Assembly: GCA_031553775.1 (NCBI GenBank)
Contig: JAVBLA010000013.1
Location: 1-64,000, forward strand
Source: JAISFI01 sp031553775
GTDB taxonomy: Bacteria > Bacteroidota > Bacteroidia > Bacteroidales > Azobacteroidaceae
Direction: 5' to 3'
Length of the DNA: 64,000 bases
Part shown: in pieces, positions 34,806 through 44,145 of the stretch
Layout: each line of letters opens with the position of its first letter
Position numbering within the stretch: position 1 is the stretch's first letter
Notes under the pieces: model-generated
Told to the model about the DNA's origin: nothing
The model's database searches: none
The model's input: only the letters and a program-made list of their open reading frames with translations
Program-made: the position numbers and the translations under genes

Positions 34806-36061
34806 TTCTTGTGATTTAGATAATCCAACTTATACTCATCTGGGAAAGTCAGGATACGCTTTTCTTCGATAGCCTGGTAACCCAATAACGACAACGCACT
34901 GGCATAGTATCCTTCTTCAGCGATCAAAGGAGGTTGTTTTCCTGTAATTACCGCTTCCGCAAATGCTTCCAGTAAAATCGAAGTCCCATCTCCCTGCGGT
35001 TTCTTTCCCAGAATATACTCACCCTGATTTACATTAGCTGTTTCCGGTACCCAACTGGTCCCGGCAAACGGAACAGAATCGAAAATCTGGTGTTCAATGT
35101 CGTTCACTAACTGCAAAAAAGCAGGAGCCGGGGCAACTTCTTCGAAATAATATTTTCCCCGTTCCGGTTCGATAGTACCCTTATTGGCCAGGATCTGTTC
35201 TTCCAATCCATAGAATTTATTAGAGATAACGGAATCGAAAGTTATTTTCTTTCCATCGTCGAAAACATAAATACAACTCACATTATCGTCTACTTCCCTT
35301 CCGTCTTTCCAATAAGTGATTGCCCCGTGGCCCATTACCGTATTGGGAATGGAACGGGTGGCCCATGTTCCGATCTGTAATTGGTGACAGGCCAATTCAG
35401 ACATCAGTCCTTTGGAGTATTCCTTATACAAACGCCAATTGATAAAACGTTCCAGATCCGGGGAAGGAACCGGCCGCCGCCAATCGTTATTCCGGAACCA
35501 GAAAGTACGGATTGCTTCCACTTCTCCGAACATTCCCTGATGGATCATCTCTATCGAGCGGATATAACGGGGATCAAACAAACGTTGCTGTCCTACGAAA
35601 AACACCTTTCCCGAGCTCAGGTAACGCTGATACATCAGATAAGTCTCCTCCAGGGTATAACCTATCGTTTTTTCGCAGAATACATGCTTACCGGCATCAT
35701 AGGCATCCATCACAACAGGAAAGTGCCTGTACAGAGGGGTTGCCACAACAACAGCGTCAACCGTTTTATCTTCCAGTAAACGTTGGTAGTCGTTATACAC
35801 TTTTGCCTGAGGTGCAATCTTGAGTACTTCATCGACAGAAGGAGCATAAATATCGCAGATAGCCACAATGTCCACTTTTGGATTTTTCACCAGGAACGAC
35901 ATCAGGAAACAGCCCCGGGAACCGGTGCCGATTACTCCTATCCGCGCTTTGTTACCAACTGTATTTTTAGCTTCGGAAAAAACTGAGAACCAGGGACTTG
36001 TTGCCAACAGCACTCCCCCGGCAGTTATGCCGATATCTTTTATAAAATCTCTCCGGTCCAT
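34802..36061 (-). CDS. Tat-exported Gfo/Idh/MocA oxidoreductase (second of two)
   Basis: The 419 residues begin with a twin-arginine signal (MDRRDFIKDIGITAGGVLLA), then a Rossmann NAD(P)-binding domain (RIGVIGTGSRGCFLM, VDIVAICDIYAP) and the family EKP-like motif in GKHVFCEKTIGYTLEE. The C-terminal substrate domain includes FWFRNNDWRRPVP. Exported members act on glycosides or sugar derivatives in the periplasm with a tightly held cofactor. It overlaps the first oxidoreductase by one base. The expected EKP is EKT here. Confidence 0.88.
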   Translation of the reverse strand: MDRRDFIKDIGITAGGVLLATSPWFSVFSEAKNTVGNKARIGVIGTGSRGCFLMSFLVKNPKVDIVAICDIYAPSVDEVLKIAPQAKVYNDYQRLLEDKTVDAVVVATPLYRHFPVVMDAYDAGKHVFCEKTIGYTLEETYLMYQRYLSSGKVFFVGQQRLFDPRYIRSIEMIHQGMFGEVEAIRTFWFRNNDWRRPVPSPDLERFINWRLYKEYSKGLMSELACHQLQIGTWATRSIPNTVMGHGAITYWKDGREVDDNVSCIYVFDDGKKITFDSVISNKFYGLEEQILANKGTIEPERGKYYFEEVAPAPAFLQLVNDIEHQIFDSVPFAGTSWVPETANVNQGEYILGKKPQGDGTSILLEAFAEAVITGKQPPLIAEEGYYASALSLLGYQAIEEKRILTFPDEYKLDYLNHKK

Positions 36062-37488
36062 TATAATTTATAAAATGTTTCCCATCCTTTCCGAGGCGGG
36101 GAAGCAACCAGTAACTGATTGGCAACACTATTGTTTGTGATTTGTTTCTTCTCCCGGTCAAAGCGTAATGCGGCATTCAGTTTTTGGGCAATTACTCCCA
36201 GACAGAACACCTGGCACAAAGGACCGGCAATATGGAACGGAGAACGGGTTTGTTCCTGTCCTTTACAGGCCAGCAGGAAGTTCTCAAAGTGATTGGAAGG
36301 ACTTTCCGGCACTTCAGGCAACATAGACTGCATTTCTTTTGCTTTTTCTTCCGGTATAATCGATAACGTACTGCCATGGCTTCCTCCCTTGAAGGTTAGC
36401 TCCCTGCTATAGATAATTTTACCCGGATTCAGTTTCGAAGGCTGAATTTGTCCGGAGGTGGGAGGTGGAATATTGGGATCAAGCTCCACATTTCCATAGC
36501 CTGCCGGTACGGGCGGAAGATTGTCGATACCGTCGTACCAGGTAATTTCACAGGCAGGCATGTTGCCTCGTTCCGGAAATTTGTACTGGATAGTCGAAGA
36601 ATAAGGAAAAAAGAAAGGATTATGCCCGTCGGCATACAGCATATTTATTTCGGTTGGAAGTCCCAGGTTCAGGAACTCATGGGCAGTATCGATGATGTGT
36701 GCTCCCCAGTCGCCCAATGCTCCCATTCCGAAATCATACCAACAACGCCATTGTCCGTTGATGTAATCATGGTTGTAGTCGTGGAAAAATTCCGTTCCCA
36801 GCCAGCAGTCCCAATCCAATGTAGACGGCAATGCTTCCGCAGAAGGCATACTCTTCATATTCGCATCGAAAGAATGCCAGCGGCGCGGATTATTCATATG
36901 GGCAGTGATAGCAGTAACATCTTTGATAATCCCGGCTTCTTTCCATGCTTTGAACTGGAAGTAATTCGCTTCAGAGTGCCCCTGGTTACCCATCTGTGTA
37001 ACAACATCATATTTTTTAGCGGCACGCATCATCAATTCTACTTCATTGAATGTATGCGCCATCGGTTTTTCAACATATACATGTTTACCGAGCGACATGG
37101 CCAGCATGCTTGCCGGGAAGTGACTATGATCCGGTGTAGCTATACATACCGCATCGATTTCTTTTCCCATCCGGTCGAACATTTTGCGAAAATCCTGAAA
37201 ACACGGAGCCTGGGGAAATTTTCCTTTGATCTCTAAGGTTTGCGGAGCGCCCATATCCACATCACAGAGCGCCACGATATTACAATAGCCGGTTTTGTAA
37301 AGTTCTTTGATAATATCAGCTGCCCTGTTTCCAATTCCGATACAGGCAAGATTTACCTTTTCACTGGCTTCTATTTTACGGGGTTTCGCTTTTTTTGAAG
37401 AAACCCCCGCTTGCAGATCCAGCCCGCTGAAAAATATGCCGGAAGCTGCCAATAAAGATGTGTTTTTAAGAAAATTACGTCTATCCAT
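36061..37488 (-). CDS. Tat-exported Gfo/Idh/MocA oxidoreductase (first of two)
   Basis: The 475 residues have a twin-arginine signal (MDRRNFLKNTSLLAASGIFF), a Rossmann domain (NLACIGIGNRAADIIKELY, NIVALCDVDMGAPQT) and the classic GKHVYVEKPMAHTFNE, followed by TQMGNQGHSEANYFQF and WDCWLGTEFFHDYNHDYING. That pattern is common in Bacteroidetes glycoside-modifying dehydrogenases. It is the first gene of a four-gene operon; a promoter box lies at 37601-37608. Confidence 0.9.
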   Translation of the reverse strand: MDRRNFLKNTSLLAASGIFFSGLDLQAGVSSKKAKPRKIEASEKVNLACIGIGNRAADIIKELYKTGYCNIVALCDVDMGAPQTLEIKGKFPQAPCFQDFRKMFDRMGKEIDAVCIATPDHSHFPASMLAMSLGKHVYVEKPMAHTFNEVELMMRAAKKYDVVTQMGNQGHSEANYFQFKAWKEAGIIKDVTAITAHMNNPRRWHSFDANMKSMPSAEALPSTLDWDCWLGTEFFHDYNHDYINGQWRCWYDFGMGALGDWGAHIIDTAHEFLNLGLPTEINMLYADGHNPFFFPYSSTIQYKFPERGNMPACEITWYDGIDNLPPVPAGYGNVELDPNIPPPTSGQIQPSKLNPGKIIYSRELTFKGGSHGSTLSIIPEEKAKEMQSMLPEVPESPSNHFENFLLACKGQEQTRSPFHIAGPLCQVFCLGVIAQKLNAALRFDREKKQITNNSVANQLLVASPPRKGWETFYKL

Positions 37489-37600
37489 ACATTAGATTTA
37501 TCAACAATTAATACTATTCAGCAACAAGGAAGAACACCTGTATGCAGTAACATTAACATTGAAACCTGCATACAATCGTTTTTCAAATCAGTACTATCCG

Positions 37601-37608
37601 CAAAGATA
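37601..37608 (-). promoter_or_regulatory. promoter box for the oxidoreductase-ApbE operon
   Basis: CAAAGATA (TATCTTTG on the minus strand) fits TAnnTTTG; CAAA at 37632-37635 could be the -33 TTTG at slightly long spacing. It lies about 110 bases before the first start codon. The rest of 37489-37693 shows nothing else. Confidence 0.5.
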
Positions 37609-37693
37609 ATCATAATTCATTACGAACATAACAAATAAAAGCCCAGCAAAAAAATATTAACAAAAAAACCTAACCACAAATTCTTAACTAAAT

Positions 37694-38869
37694 TCACAGT
37701 TCCCAATCGTTCAACTCCGCCACCGCCAACTGATAATCGCACTCCGTTTGTAAAAGATAATCGGTTGTTTCGTAATACATTTCCATACCTACCAGGTAAT
37801 CTACTAAGGAGACTTCTCCTGCATCCAGGGCTTTTTTCAACAAAACGATATTATCCACAGCACGGATATTTTCCCTGTATTCTTCGAGCAGGCGATCCAG
37901 CCGGATCGCTTTATCATACAAAGACATTTTTTTATCATGCACCCGTTTTTGCATATCGTATGCGGCTGCTTCCGAAGCAACAGCCTGTGCTTTAATCTGT
38001 TTCACCGTATTTTTATTCTCCCATAAGGGAATGGAAACTCCTACCGTTATTCCCTGAAATTTTTCAGTTAACACCTTTTCGCTCATATACCCAACCGATA
38101 ATTTAGGAAGATTAAGTGAACGCTGCAACTTTTCATTTTGCCGGTGTATCTCGGTTTCTTTTTCCATATATTCCAACAACGTATAGTTGGCTCCGGCATA
38201 TTCATACCAATCCTCAAAATCTGAGGGCAACAATACCGATGCATAAACGGTATCCGGAAGATACACGGGGCGTTCACCGTTCATGCGCCGCAAGTCGGCC
38301 GATAATAAGTGCCGTTCCGTATCATTCAGTTCGATCTCTTTACGAATATTCAACAGATTGAGTTTTGCCTTGTTATTTTCGAGAATATTGATCTCCCCCT
38401 TCTCAAATTTAAGTTGATAGGCATGTGCAATTTCTTCTGCATACCGGAGCCGTTTCCGGTATTCTGCTGCCAGGGCATTCCTGGATATCATCCGGATACA
38501 GGTCTGCTTGGCTTCCAGCAACAAAGATATCCGTTCAGATTTGTATTTCAGGTCAACCTGGATGTTCCTGCTATCCGTTACTTTTTTCTTGTGATAATAA
38601 GCAGTCGGAAAGTCAAAGCGTTGAGATGCACTGAAATCCGTACGGTTACCCATTTCCGGTTGATTTCCCCACAAATAATGGTACTCCACTTCCGGATTAT
38701 CCGGAAGAATTCCTGTTTTATTAGCAATTTTATCCGCGTTAGCTTGCTCTCGCCATGCAGAGAGCAATGTATTGTTTTCTTCGATCTCCCTTAAAATGCT
38801 TTCTACGGATTGGGCATTCAGAGAAGAAAATACAATATTACAAGTGATGAAAAATAAAGCTCGCTTCAT
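37694..38869 (-). CDS. outer-membrane TolC-family efflux protein (CusC/CzcC type)
   Basis: The 391 residues have a signal peptide (ALFFITCNIVFSSLNAQ) and long amphipathic helices typical of outer-membrane efflux channels (LREIEENNTLLSAWREQA, KTGILPDNPEVEYHYLWG, AGEVSLVDYLVGMEMYYETT). There is no lipobox Cys. It lies downstream of the RND pump gene on the same strand (69 bases) and completes a tripartite metal exporter. Confidence 0.88.
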   Translation of the reverse strand: MKRALFFITCNIVFSSLNAQSVESILREIEENNTLLSAWREQANADKIANKTGILPDNPEVEYHYLWGNQPEMGNRTDFSASQRFDFPTAYYHKKKVTDSRNIQVDLKYKSERISLLLEAKQTCIRMISRNALAAEYRKRLRYAEEIAHAYQLKFEKGEINILENNKAKLNLLNIRKEIELNDTERHLLSADLRRMNGERPVYLPDTVYASVLLPSDFEDWYEYAGANYTLLEYMEKETEIHRQNEKLQRSLNLPKLSVGYMSEKVLTEKFQGITVGVSIPLWENKNTVKQIKAQAVASEAAAYDMQKRVHDKKMSLYDKAIRLDRLLEEYRENIRAVDNIVLLKKALDAGEVSLVDYLVGMEMYYETTDYLLQTECDYQLAVAELNDWEL

Positions 38870-38873
38870 ATAA

Positions 38874-38895
38874 GGAGAATTGAAAATTGAGAATC
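38874..38895 (-). repeat. heptamer-type repeat in the leader of the TolC-family gene
   Basis: On the minus strand ATTCTCAATTTTCAATTCTC immediately precedes the start codon region. Nearly the same string precedes the start of the alpha-2-macroglobulin gene at 47531-47557. Confidence 0.6.
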
Positions 38896-38938
38896 GTTAG
38901 ATCGGCCTTAGCCAATTGAAAATGACATGTTTTTATAG

Positions 38939-41900
38939 TTATTTGCGATTCATTAGCTGGTAAATCATCGGTACGATGTAAATATTCAGTAATGTCGACG
39001 TCAGTAAACCTCCCAGGATTACCACTGCCATCGGACTCTGGATCTCGTTCCCGGGTTTATCTCCATTGAAAACCAAAGGAAGCAGTGCCAGGCCGGCGGT
39101 TAATGCAGTCATCAGGATCGCATTCAAGCGGTCGGTGGAACCTTGCACGATTCTTTCCTGCAAACCCACTCCTCTTTCCCTCATATGCTGATAGTTGGAA
39201 ACCAGCAGGATACCATTCCTGGTAGCAATACCGAACAGGGTAATAAATCCGATGATCGCCGGAATACTGACTACTCCTGACGAAAAAAACACGGCAAAAA
39301 CGCCTCCGATCAGGGCTAGCGGCAAATTCACCAGAATAATAGCAGCCAGTTTAAGTAAACGGAACTCCTGGTACAGTAACAAAAAAATAATACCGATGGC
39401 CAGCAGGGAAGCCAACAAAAGGGTGCGGGAAGCATTCCGGGCACTCTCAAACTGTCCTCCGTATTCAACACGATAACCTTCGGGCAAAGAAATCTTAGCC
39501 GCAATTGTTTTCTGTATATCGGAAACAGCACTACTCAAATCTCGCCCGGCAACATTAACAGACACAACAATCTTACGCTGTACATTTTCCCTGCTTACGG
39601 TATTGGGTCCTGTAACAGAAACGATTTCCGCAACCTCTTCCAGAGGAATTTTCCCACCGGTACCCGTGTCGATCAAAGCAGATTTGATACCGTTCATATG
39701 CTGTGTATACTCATCATTGAACTTCAATATCAAATCAAAACTACGTTGTCCTTCAAAAATCTCCGACTGTTTTTCTCCGGTAAACGCCAAAGAAACAAAA
39801 CGGTTGAAATCTTCCATACTGATACCATGCCGGGCCAGCATGGCACGATCGGCTTTGATCTGTAGCTGCGGGACCTCTGTCTGCTGTTCAACACTGACAT
39901 CGACCAATCCGGGGATATCGGAAATGGACTGCTGTATCTTATTTCCTAAGGAAAATAGCTTATTCAGGTCATTTCCAAAAAGTTTAATTGCGATATTCGC
40001 CCGTGTTCCCGACAACATGTGATCGATGCGGTGCCCCAGCGGTTGCCCTACTGTAGTAGCCACACCCGGGATAGAAGCTAATTTTGCCCGGACATCGGCC
40101 ATAAATTTTTCCTGAGAGCGTTTATCCAGCAAAAAACTAACATCTATTTCTGCTCCGTTGGTCGACTGAGAATGTTCATCCAATTCTCCCCTACCCGTAC
40201 GGCGTGTAGTTGTTTTCACCTCCGGGATCGATAACAGCTCTTTTTCCATCAGATTACCCAACCGGTCGCTTTCATCGAGAGATACGCCAGGTTTGCAAAC
40301 AGCGGAAATTGTTAATGCCCCTTCATTGAATTCGGGTAAAAAACTACGTCCCATACTTAGAAAAACTATAACAGAAAGCACAAAAAGACCAACAGAAGCA
40401 AGTAATACAGGTTTTTTGTGATTCAATGCCCAAACTAAAGAATGACGATATGCCGTTGTCAGCTTCCGGGAAAGCCAACTGTCTTTATCGTTCTTTTCCA
40501 AGTATTTATCACCGGACAACATCAATTTACATAACAAAGGAGTTAATGTCATTGCGATAATCAGGGACATAAATAGAGATACGATATAGGTAATTCCCAG
40601 AGGTTTAAGCATCCTTCCCTCCATTCCGGAAAGAAAAAACAAAGGAATAAATGCGACAATAATTATGAATGTAGCATTGAGTATAGAGGCCCTGATTTCA
40701 CGGGATGCATCAAAGACCACCGTAAAAACCGGCAATCGTTCATCTTTGGGTTTCCTGTAATTCTGCCGGAGACGCTTATAAACATTCTCCACATCAATAA
40801 TTGCATCATCTACCAGGGAACCGATGGCAATACACATTCCTCCCAGGCTCATTGTATTGATATTCATTCCCATAAGTTTGAGAGCAATAATCGTCCCCAG
40901 TAAAGAAAGGGGAATGGCAATTATCGAAATCAAAGTAGTGCGGAAGCTTCCCAGGAAAAGGAAAAGAATGATAATTACAAAGAAAGCTCCTTCATATAAG
41001 GCTTTCGCCACATTATCTACCGATGTTTCAATAAAATCAGCCTGGCGAAAAACCCTGGTGTCCATTTTTACATCCGGCGGCAAGGTATGCTGTAGTTCAG
41101 ACAGGTTCTTTTCGATCTGCCGGGTTACATTCAGCGTATTGATATTCGGTTGTTTGGAAATGGATATAATCACGGCTGGTTTGGCATTCTGCGAAGCAGT
41201 TCCCATTTTAACGGCACTTCCGACAATTACATCGGATACATCGCTCAACAGCACCGGTTGTCCGTTATTCATCTTCACCAAAGTATTTCCCAATATCTCC
41301 GGATCGGAAGTCCGGGCAATTCCCCGTATCATATACTCATTACCGTATTCCCGGAGCACACCACCCGAAGAATTATTACTGATGCCCCGGCAGGCATTTT
41401 CCATTTCCTGCATACTTACACCGTAAAATTTCATCCTCTGGGGATTTGCCAGTACCTGGTATTGCTTGTAATCTCCTCCAATGATGGTTACCTGGGATAC
41501 ACCACCGGTTGCCAGTATCACCGGACGAACCGTCCATTCTGCGAGGGTGCGCAGTTCCATCAAAGAAGTAGAATCGGCCTGCAATCCTACAAAAAGGATT
41601 TCGCCCATTACACTGGATTGAGGCGCCAGCACAGGTTGGACTCCTTCGGGCATTGTTCCGGCCAGAGTCACCATCTTCTCGCTCACAATTTGCCGGGCTT
41701 TAAAAATATCCGTTCCCCAGTCGAATTCCACCCAGACAAAAGAATAACCCTGCATGGAGGCAGAACGGACCCGGCGGACATCTGTAGCGCCGTTGACTGC
41801 CGTTTCAACGGGAAAAGTCACCAATCGCTCCACCTCTTCCGCTGCCATCCCTTCCGCATCGGTCATCACCACCACTGTTGGAGCAGTAAGATCGGGAAAG

Positions 41901-42013
41901 ACATCGATGTCCATCTTATCGGCGGTATAAATCCCTGCTATGATGAGGATCAGGGCTCCCAACAACACAACCAGTTTGTTATTGAGGGAAAATTGTATGA
42001 TTTTGTTTAACAT
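38939..42013 (-). CDS. heavy-metal efflux RND pump (CusA/CzcA family)
   Basis: The 1024-residue inner-membrane antiporter has twelve transmembrane segments and the HME-RND features DKMDIDVFPDLTAPTVVV near the start, IAIGSLVDDAIIDVENVYKR in helix 4, SFLPEFNEGALTI and FGIATRNGILLVSNYQHMRE near the end. It moves periplasmic or cytoplasmic metal cations (Cu/Ag or Zn/Co/Cd/Ni) through the tripartite complex. The metal is not set by motifs I can judge. It is 17 bases downstream of the adaptor gene. Confidence 0.93.
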   Translation of the reverse strand: MLNKIIQFSLNNKLVVLLGALILIIAGIYTADKMDIDVFPDLTAPTVVVMTDAEGMAAEEVERLVTFPVETAVNGATDVRRVRSASMQGYSFVWVEFDWGTDIFKARQIVSEKMVTLAGTMPEGVQPVLAPQSSVMGEILFVGLQADSTSLMELRTLAEWTVRPVILATGGVSQVTIIGGDYKQYQVLANPQRMKFYGVSMQEMENACRGISNNSSGGVLREYGNEYMIRGIARTSDPEILGNTLVKMNNGQPVLLSDVSDVIVGSAVKMGTASQNAKPAVIISISKQPNINTLNVTRQIEKNLSELQHTLPPDVKMDTRVFRQADFIETSVDNVAKALYEGAFFVIIILFLFLGSFRTTLISIIAIPLSLLGTIIALKLMGMNINTMSLGGMCIAIGSLVDDAIIDVENVYKRLRQNYRKPKDERLPVFTVVFDASREIRASILNATFIIIVAFIPLFFLSGMEGRMLKPLGITYIVSLFMSLIIAMTLTPLLCKLMLSGDKYLEKNDKDSWLSRKLTTAYRHSLVWALNHKKPVLLASVGLFVLSVIVFLSMGRSFLPEFNEGALTISAVCKPGVSLDESDRLGNLMEKELLSIPEVKTTTRRTGRGELDEHSQSTNGAEIDVSFLLDKRSQEKFMADVRAKLASIPGVATTVGQPLGHRIDHMLSGTRANIAIKLFGNDLNKLFSLGNKIQQSISDIPGLVDVSVEQQTEVPQLQIKADRAMLARHGISMEDFNRFVSLAFTGEKQSEIFEGQRSFDLILKFNDEYTQHMNGIKSALIDTGTGGKIPLEEVAEIVSVTGPNTVSRENVQRKIVVSVNVAGRDLSSAVSDIQKTIAAKISLPEGYRVEYGGQFESARNASRTLLLASLLAIGIIFLLLYQEFRLLKLAAIILVNLPLALIGGVFAVFFSSGVVSIPAIIGFITLFGIATRNGILLVSNYQHMRERGVGLQERIVQGSTDRLNAILMTALTAGLALLPLVFNGDKPGNEIQSPMAVVILGGLLTSTLLNIYIVPMIYQLMNRK

Positions 42014-42030
42014 ATCTCCGATAAAAAAAT

Positions 42031-43536
42031 TTAATGAACATGACCTGCATGAGGATCCAACGTTCCGGCCGATTGAGCCAGTTTAACAGATACGGCTCCC
42101 CGGGTTACCACACGTTCTTCCGGTTGTATACCCGAAACTATTTCCGTATAAATTCCATCAGTCACGCCTATTTTCACTTCCCGTTTTTCAAATTGTTCCG
42201 GAGTCAACTGCACATAAACGAAAAATACACCTTGTTCCTCTGTCAGCGCACTATTGGGCAATGTCAACAGCGTTTTTTCAGCTTTGGTCTGAATGAAAAT
42301 TTCTACCAGCCCACCGGAAATAAAACCGGCTTTGTTATCGATCTGGAAAATAACCGGTATCAGGTAATTATCTTCGCTCAGGTTTCTTCCGTAAGAAATA
42401 AACTTTCCATTCAGTTCGCTTAGTGAATAAACAGTCTGCCGGTCCATGCTGCAAATATTAGCTGAAGAAACAAAAGGTAATAACGGAGCATATTTAGGAG
42501 AGACATCGGCTTTCAGCAACAAAGTTTTATTCTGGGAAATGCTGACTAACGGCTGACCCGCAGCAGCATATTGCCCGTTAGAAACAAACAACTGCTTTAC
42601 ATATCCGGAAATCGGACTACTTACACGCTGACCATTCGTTGAAAAATTCTTCCGTAAGTTTTCGTAGACCACTTTACTGTTTTCATAATTTCCTTTAATC
42701 TGAATATATTCTTTATCGGAAATTATTTTTTCCTGAACTAAACCCTGTGCCCGGTTGTAATCGGCTTCCGCTTTCAGATAATCGTTTTGGGCTTCTACCA
42801 GACGAACTCCTACATTGTTATCGTCCATTCCTGCTCCTGAGACTGTAAACAGGGATTGACCGGCAGAAACGCTTTTTCCTTCCACGATATTATTACCTTC
42901 CATCAGTACTATTCCGGATGTCCGGGCAGTAACAACTGTTTCATCTCCCGACGAAGATTGAATTTTTGCAGTAGTCCTGATCAACTGCCCAAACTCACGG
43001 ACAACCGGCATGGCAGTAGCAAAATCTATCTTCCAGGATTGCTCCTTAGTAAATACAATAGCTCCGGGATTTTCTTTTTCCAGTCCTTCCTGGCTATGCT
43101 GCGCTTCATGAAAATCTGAATAGACTTTAACTTCCTGAGATCGTATTTGTGAAGTGCCGTCTGCAGTTTGCAACTCAAAGGTGAAAAATCCTTCACCAGC
43201 CACTTCCGGTTGAATCTCAAACAAATAAATCCCCGGAGAAACAGGCTTTTCCTGCGATTGCCGTATTCCTTTACTTCCGACAACCAGACTCAGAGTTACC
43301 CGAAGCGGCTCAACCGGTTTAAAATCTTCCAAACGGGTAAAATGGACCAGTACTTCCGATGGATGGCCTACAGCCAAGGGATCGGTCTCCATCCAGACTT
43401 CATAAGAGTCGCTATAAGCAGCTATCTGAAGTTTTGCATCGTGCGAATGACCGGCATGCGGATCGGCAGGTTCGCGCTTACAGGCGAATAATGCCAGTAA
43501 GATTGTGGTACTTATTATGTATTTATAATGTTTCAT
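42031..43536 (-). CDS. RND periplasmic adaptor (CusB family) with His-rich ends
   Basis: The 501-residue lipoprotein (LLALFACKRE, Cys near 19) joins pump and channel. The mature N-terminus carries DPHAGHSHD and the C-terminus ends DPHAGHVH, giving two near-identical HxGHxH sites. Between them are an N-terminal Ig-like domain of about 120 residues (GIYLFEIQPEVAGEGFFTFE) and the usual membrane-fusion domains (VVTARTSGIVLMEGNNIVEG, QRVSSPISGYVKQLFVSNGQ). Terminal His clusters probably catch or hand over metal ions. It is cotranscribed with the pump. Confidence 0.92.
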   Translation of the reverse strand: MKHYKYIISTTILLALFACKREPADPHAGHSHDAKLQIAAYSDSYEVWMETDPLAVGHPSEVLVHFTRLEDFKPVEPLRVTLSLVVGSKGIRQSQEKPVSPGIYLFEIQPEVAGEGFFTFELQTADGTSQIRSQEVKVYSDFHEAQHSQEGLEKENPGAIVFTKEQSWKIDFATAMPVVREFGQLIRTTAKIQSSSGDETVVTARTSGIVLMEGNNIVEGKSVSAGQSLFTVSGAGMDDNNVGVRLVEAQNDYLKAEADYNRAQGLVQEKIISDKEYIQIKGNYENSKVVYENLRKNFSTNGQRVSSPISGYVKQLFVSNGQYAAAGQPLVSISQNKTLLLKADVSPKYAPLLPFVSSANICSMDRQTVYSLSELNGKFISYGRNLSEDNYLIPVIFQIDNKAGFISGGLVEIFIQTKAEKTLLTLPNSALTEEQGVFFVYVQLTPEQFEKREVKIGVTDGIYTEIVSGIQPEERVVTRGAVSVKLAQSAGTLDPHAGHVH

Positions 43537-43571
43537 GGGAGAAACTGAGTTGAAAATTGTTTTGCAATTCT

Positions 43572-43769
43572 TTACGAGTTGATAGAATCAGGTTGAACTT
43601 CGAAGCTTTCCTGGGTTGGTTTTTCGTGTTCATGATTACAGGTAGCTTCATGTTTGTGATTATGATCAGAGGTACAATCGCTTCCGTGTTCGTGGGCACT
43701 CTGTGTGTTGTTGGTGCAAGCTGTTGTTAACAGACTTGTTATGGCTATTGTGAAAAGGATTTTTTTCAT
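43572..43769 (-). CDS. 65-residue His/Cys-rich lipoprotein, metal-binding
   Basis: After a lipoprotein signal (MKKILFTIAITSLLTTAC) the short mature chain has HEHGSDCTSDHNHKHE and TCNHEHEKPTQ, so about a quarter of its residues are His or Cys. I use the ATG at 43769 since upstream codons do not form a signal peptide. It lies 35 bases ahead of the adaptor gene on the same strand and probably buffers metal in the periplasm for the efflux pump. Confidence 0.8.
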   Translation of the reverse strand: MKKILFTIAITSLLTTACTNNTQSAHEHGSDCTSDHNHKHEATCNHEHEKPTQESFEVQPDSINS

Positions 43770-44145
43770 GATTTTATTTTTTATTAAATAATTATGGGAT
43801 TGTATTCCTTTTTTTGTTGCGCCCAAAAAAGGAACTAAAAAAAGGCGCTTCGTCAAGACGAACTTGCTCGATCGCTTCGCTCACTCACTTCGGACAGCGT
43901 TTTGACAACAGGATTAAGAACCCCCTGCCACCTTATTTAAGGGGATTACCGGGCTACGCCCGGGTAGGATTGGCAGGTATTGATAAAATTTTCAGGAAAT
44001 GAAATGTCAGCAATCGTTCATAATATGATTATGCATCCCGTAGGGGCGGGGGTTGCCCGAACACCCCGATATTCCAACGTCCCCACATCAATGATATCAA
44101 TCGTACTGCAATATTTTTCAAATGGTACGAATCCAAAAATGCGCG
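43770..44145. other. 376-base intergenic region with repeat-like, GC-richer blocks
   Basis: It holds three distinct blocks: a stretch around 43810-43860 with TTGCGCCCAAAAAAGGAACT; a palindrome ACCGGGC/GCCCGGGT at about 43949-43966; and CCCGTAGGGGCGGGGGTTGC at about 44038-44057, next to GAACACCCC. The last string resembles dispersed intergenic repeats I have seen in several bacterial genomes. No convincing gene is present, although open frames cross it. Confidence 0.5.

Noticed and set aside
36448..37236. 262-codon open frame on the plus strand
   Set aside because: It is antisense to the Tat-exported oxidoreductase; composition is typical of a shadow frame.
41150..42010. 286-codon open frame on the plus strand
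   Set aside because: It is antisense to the RND pump gene, rich in His, Tyr and Ser, with no family resemblance.
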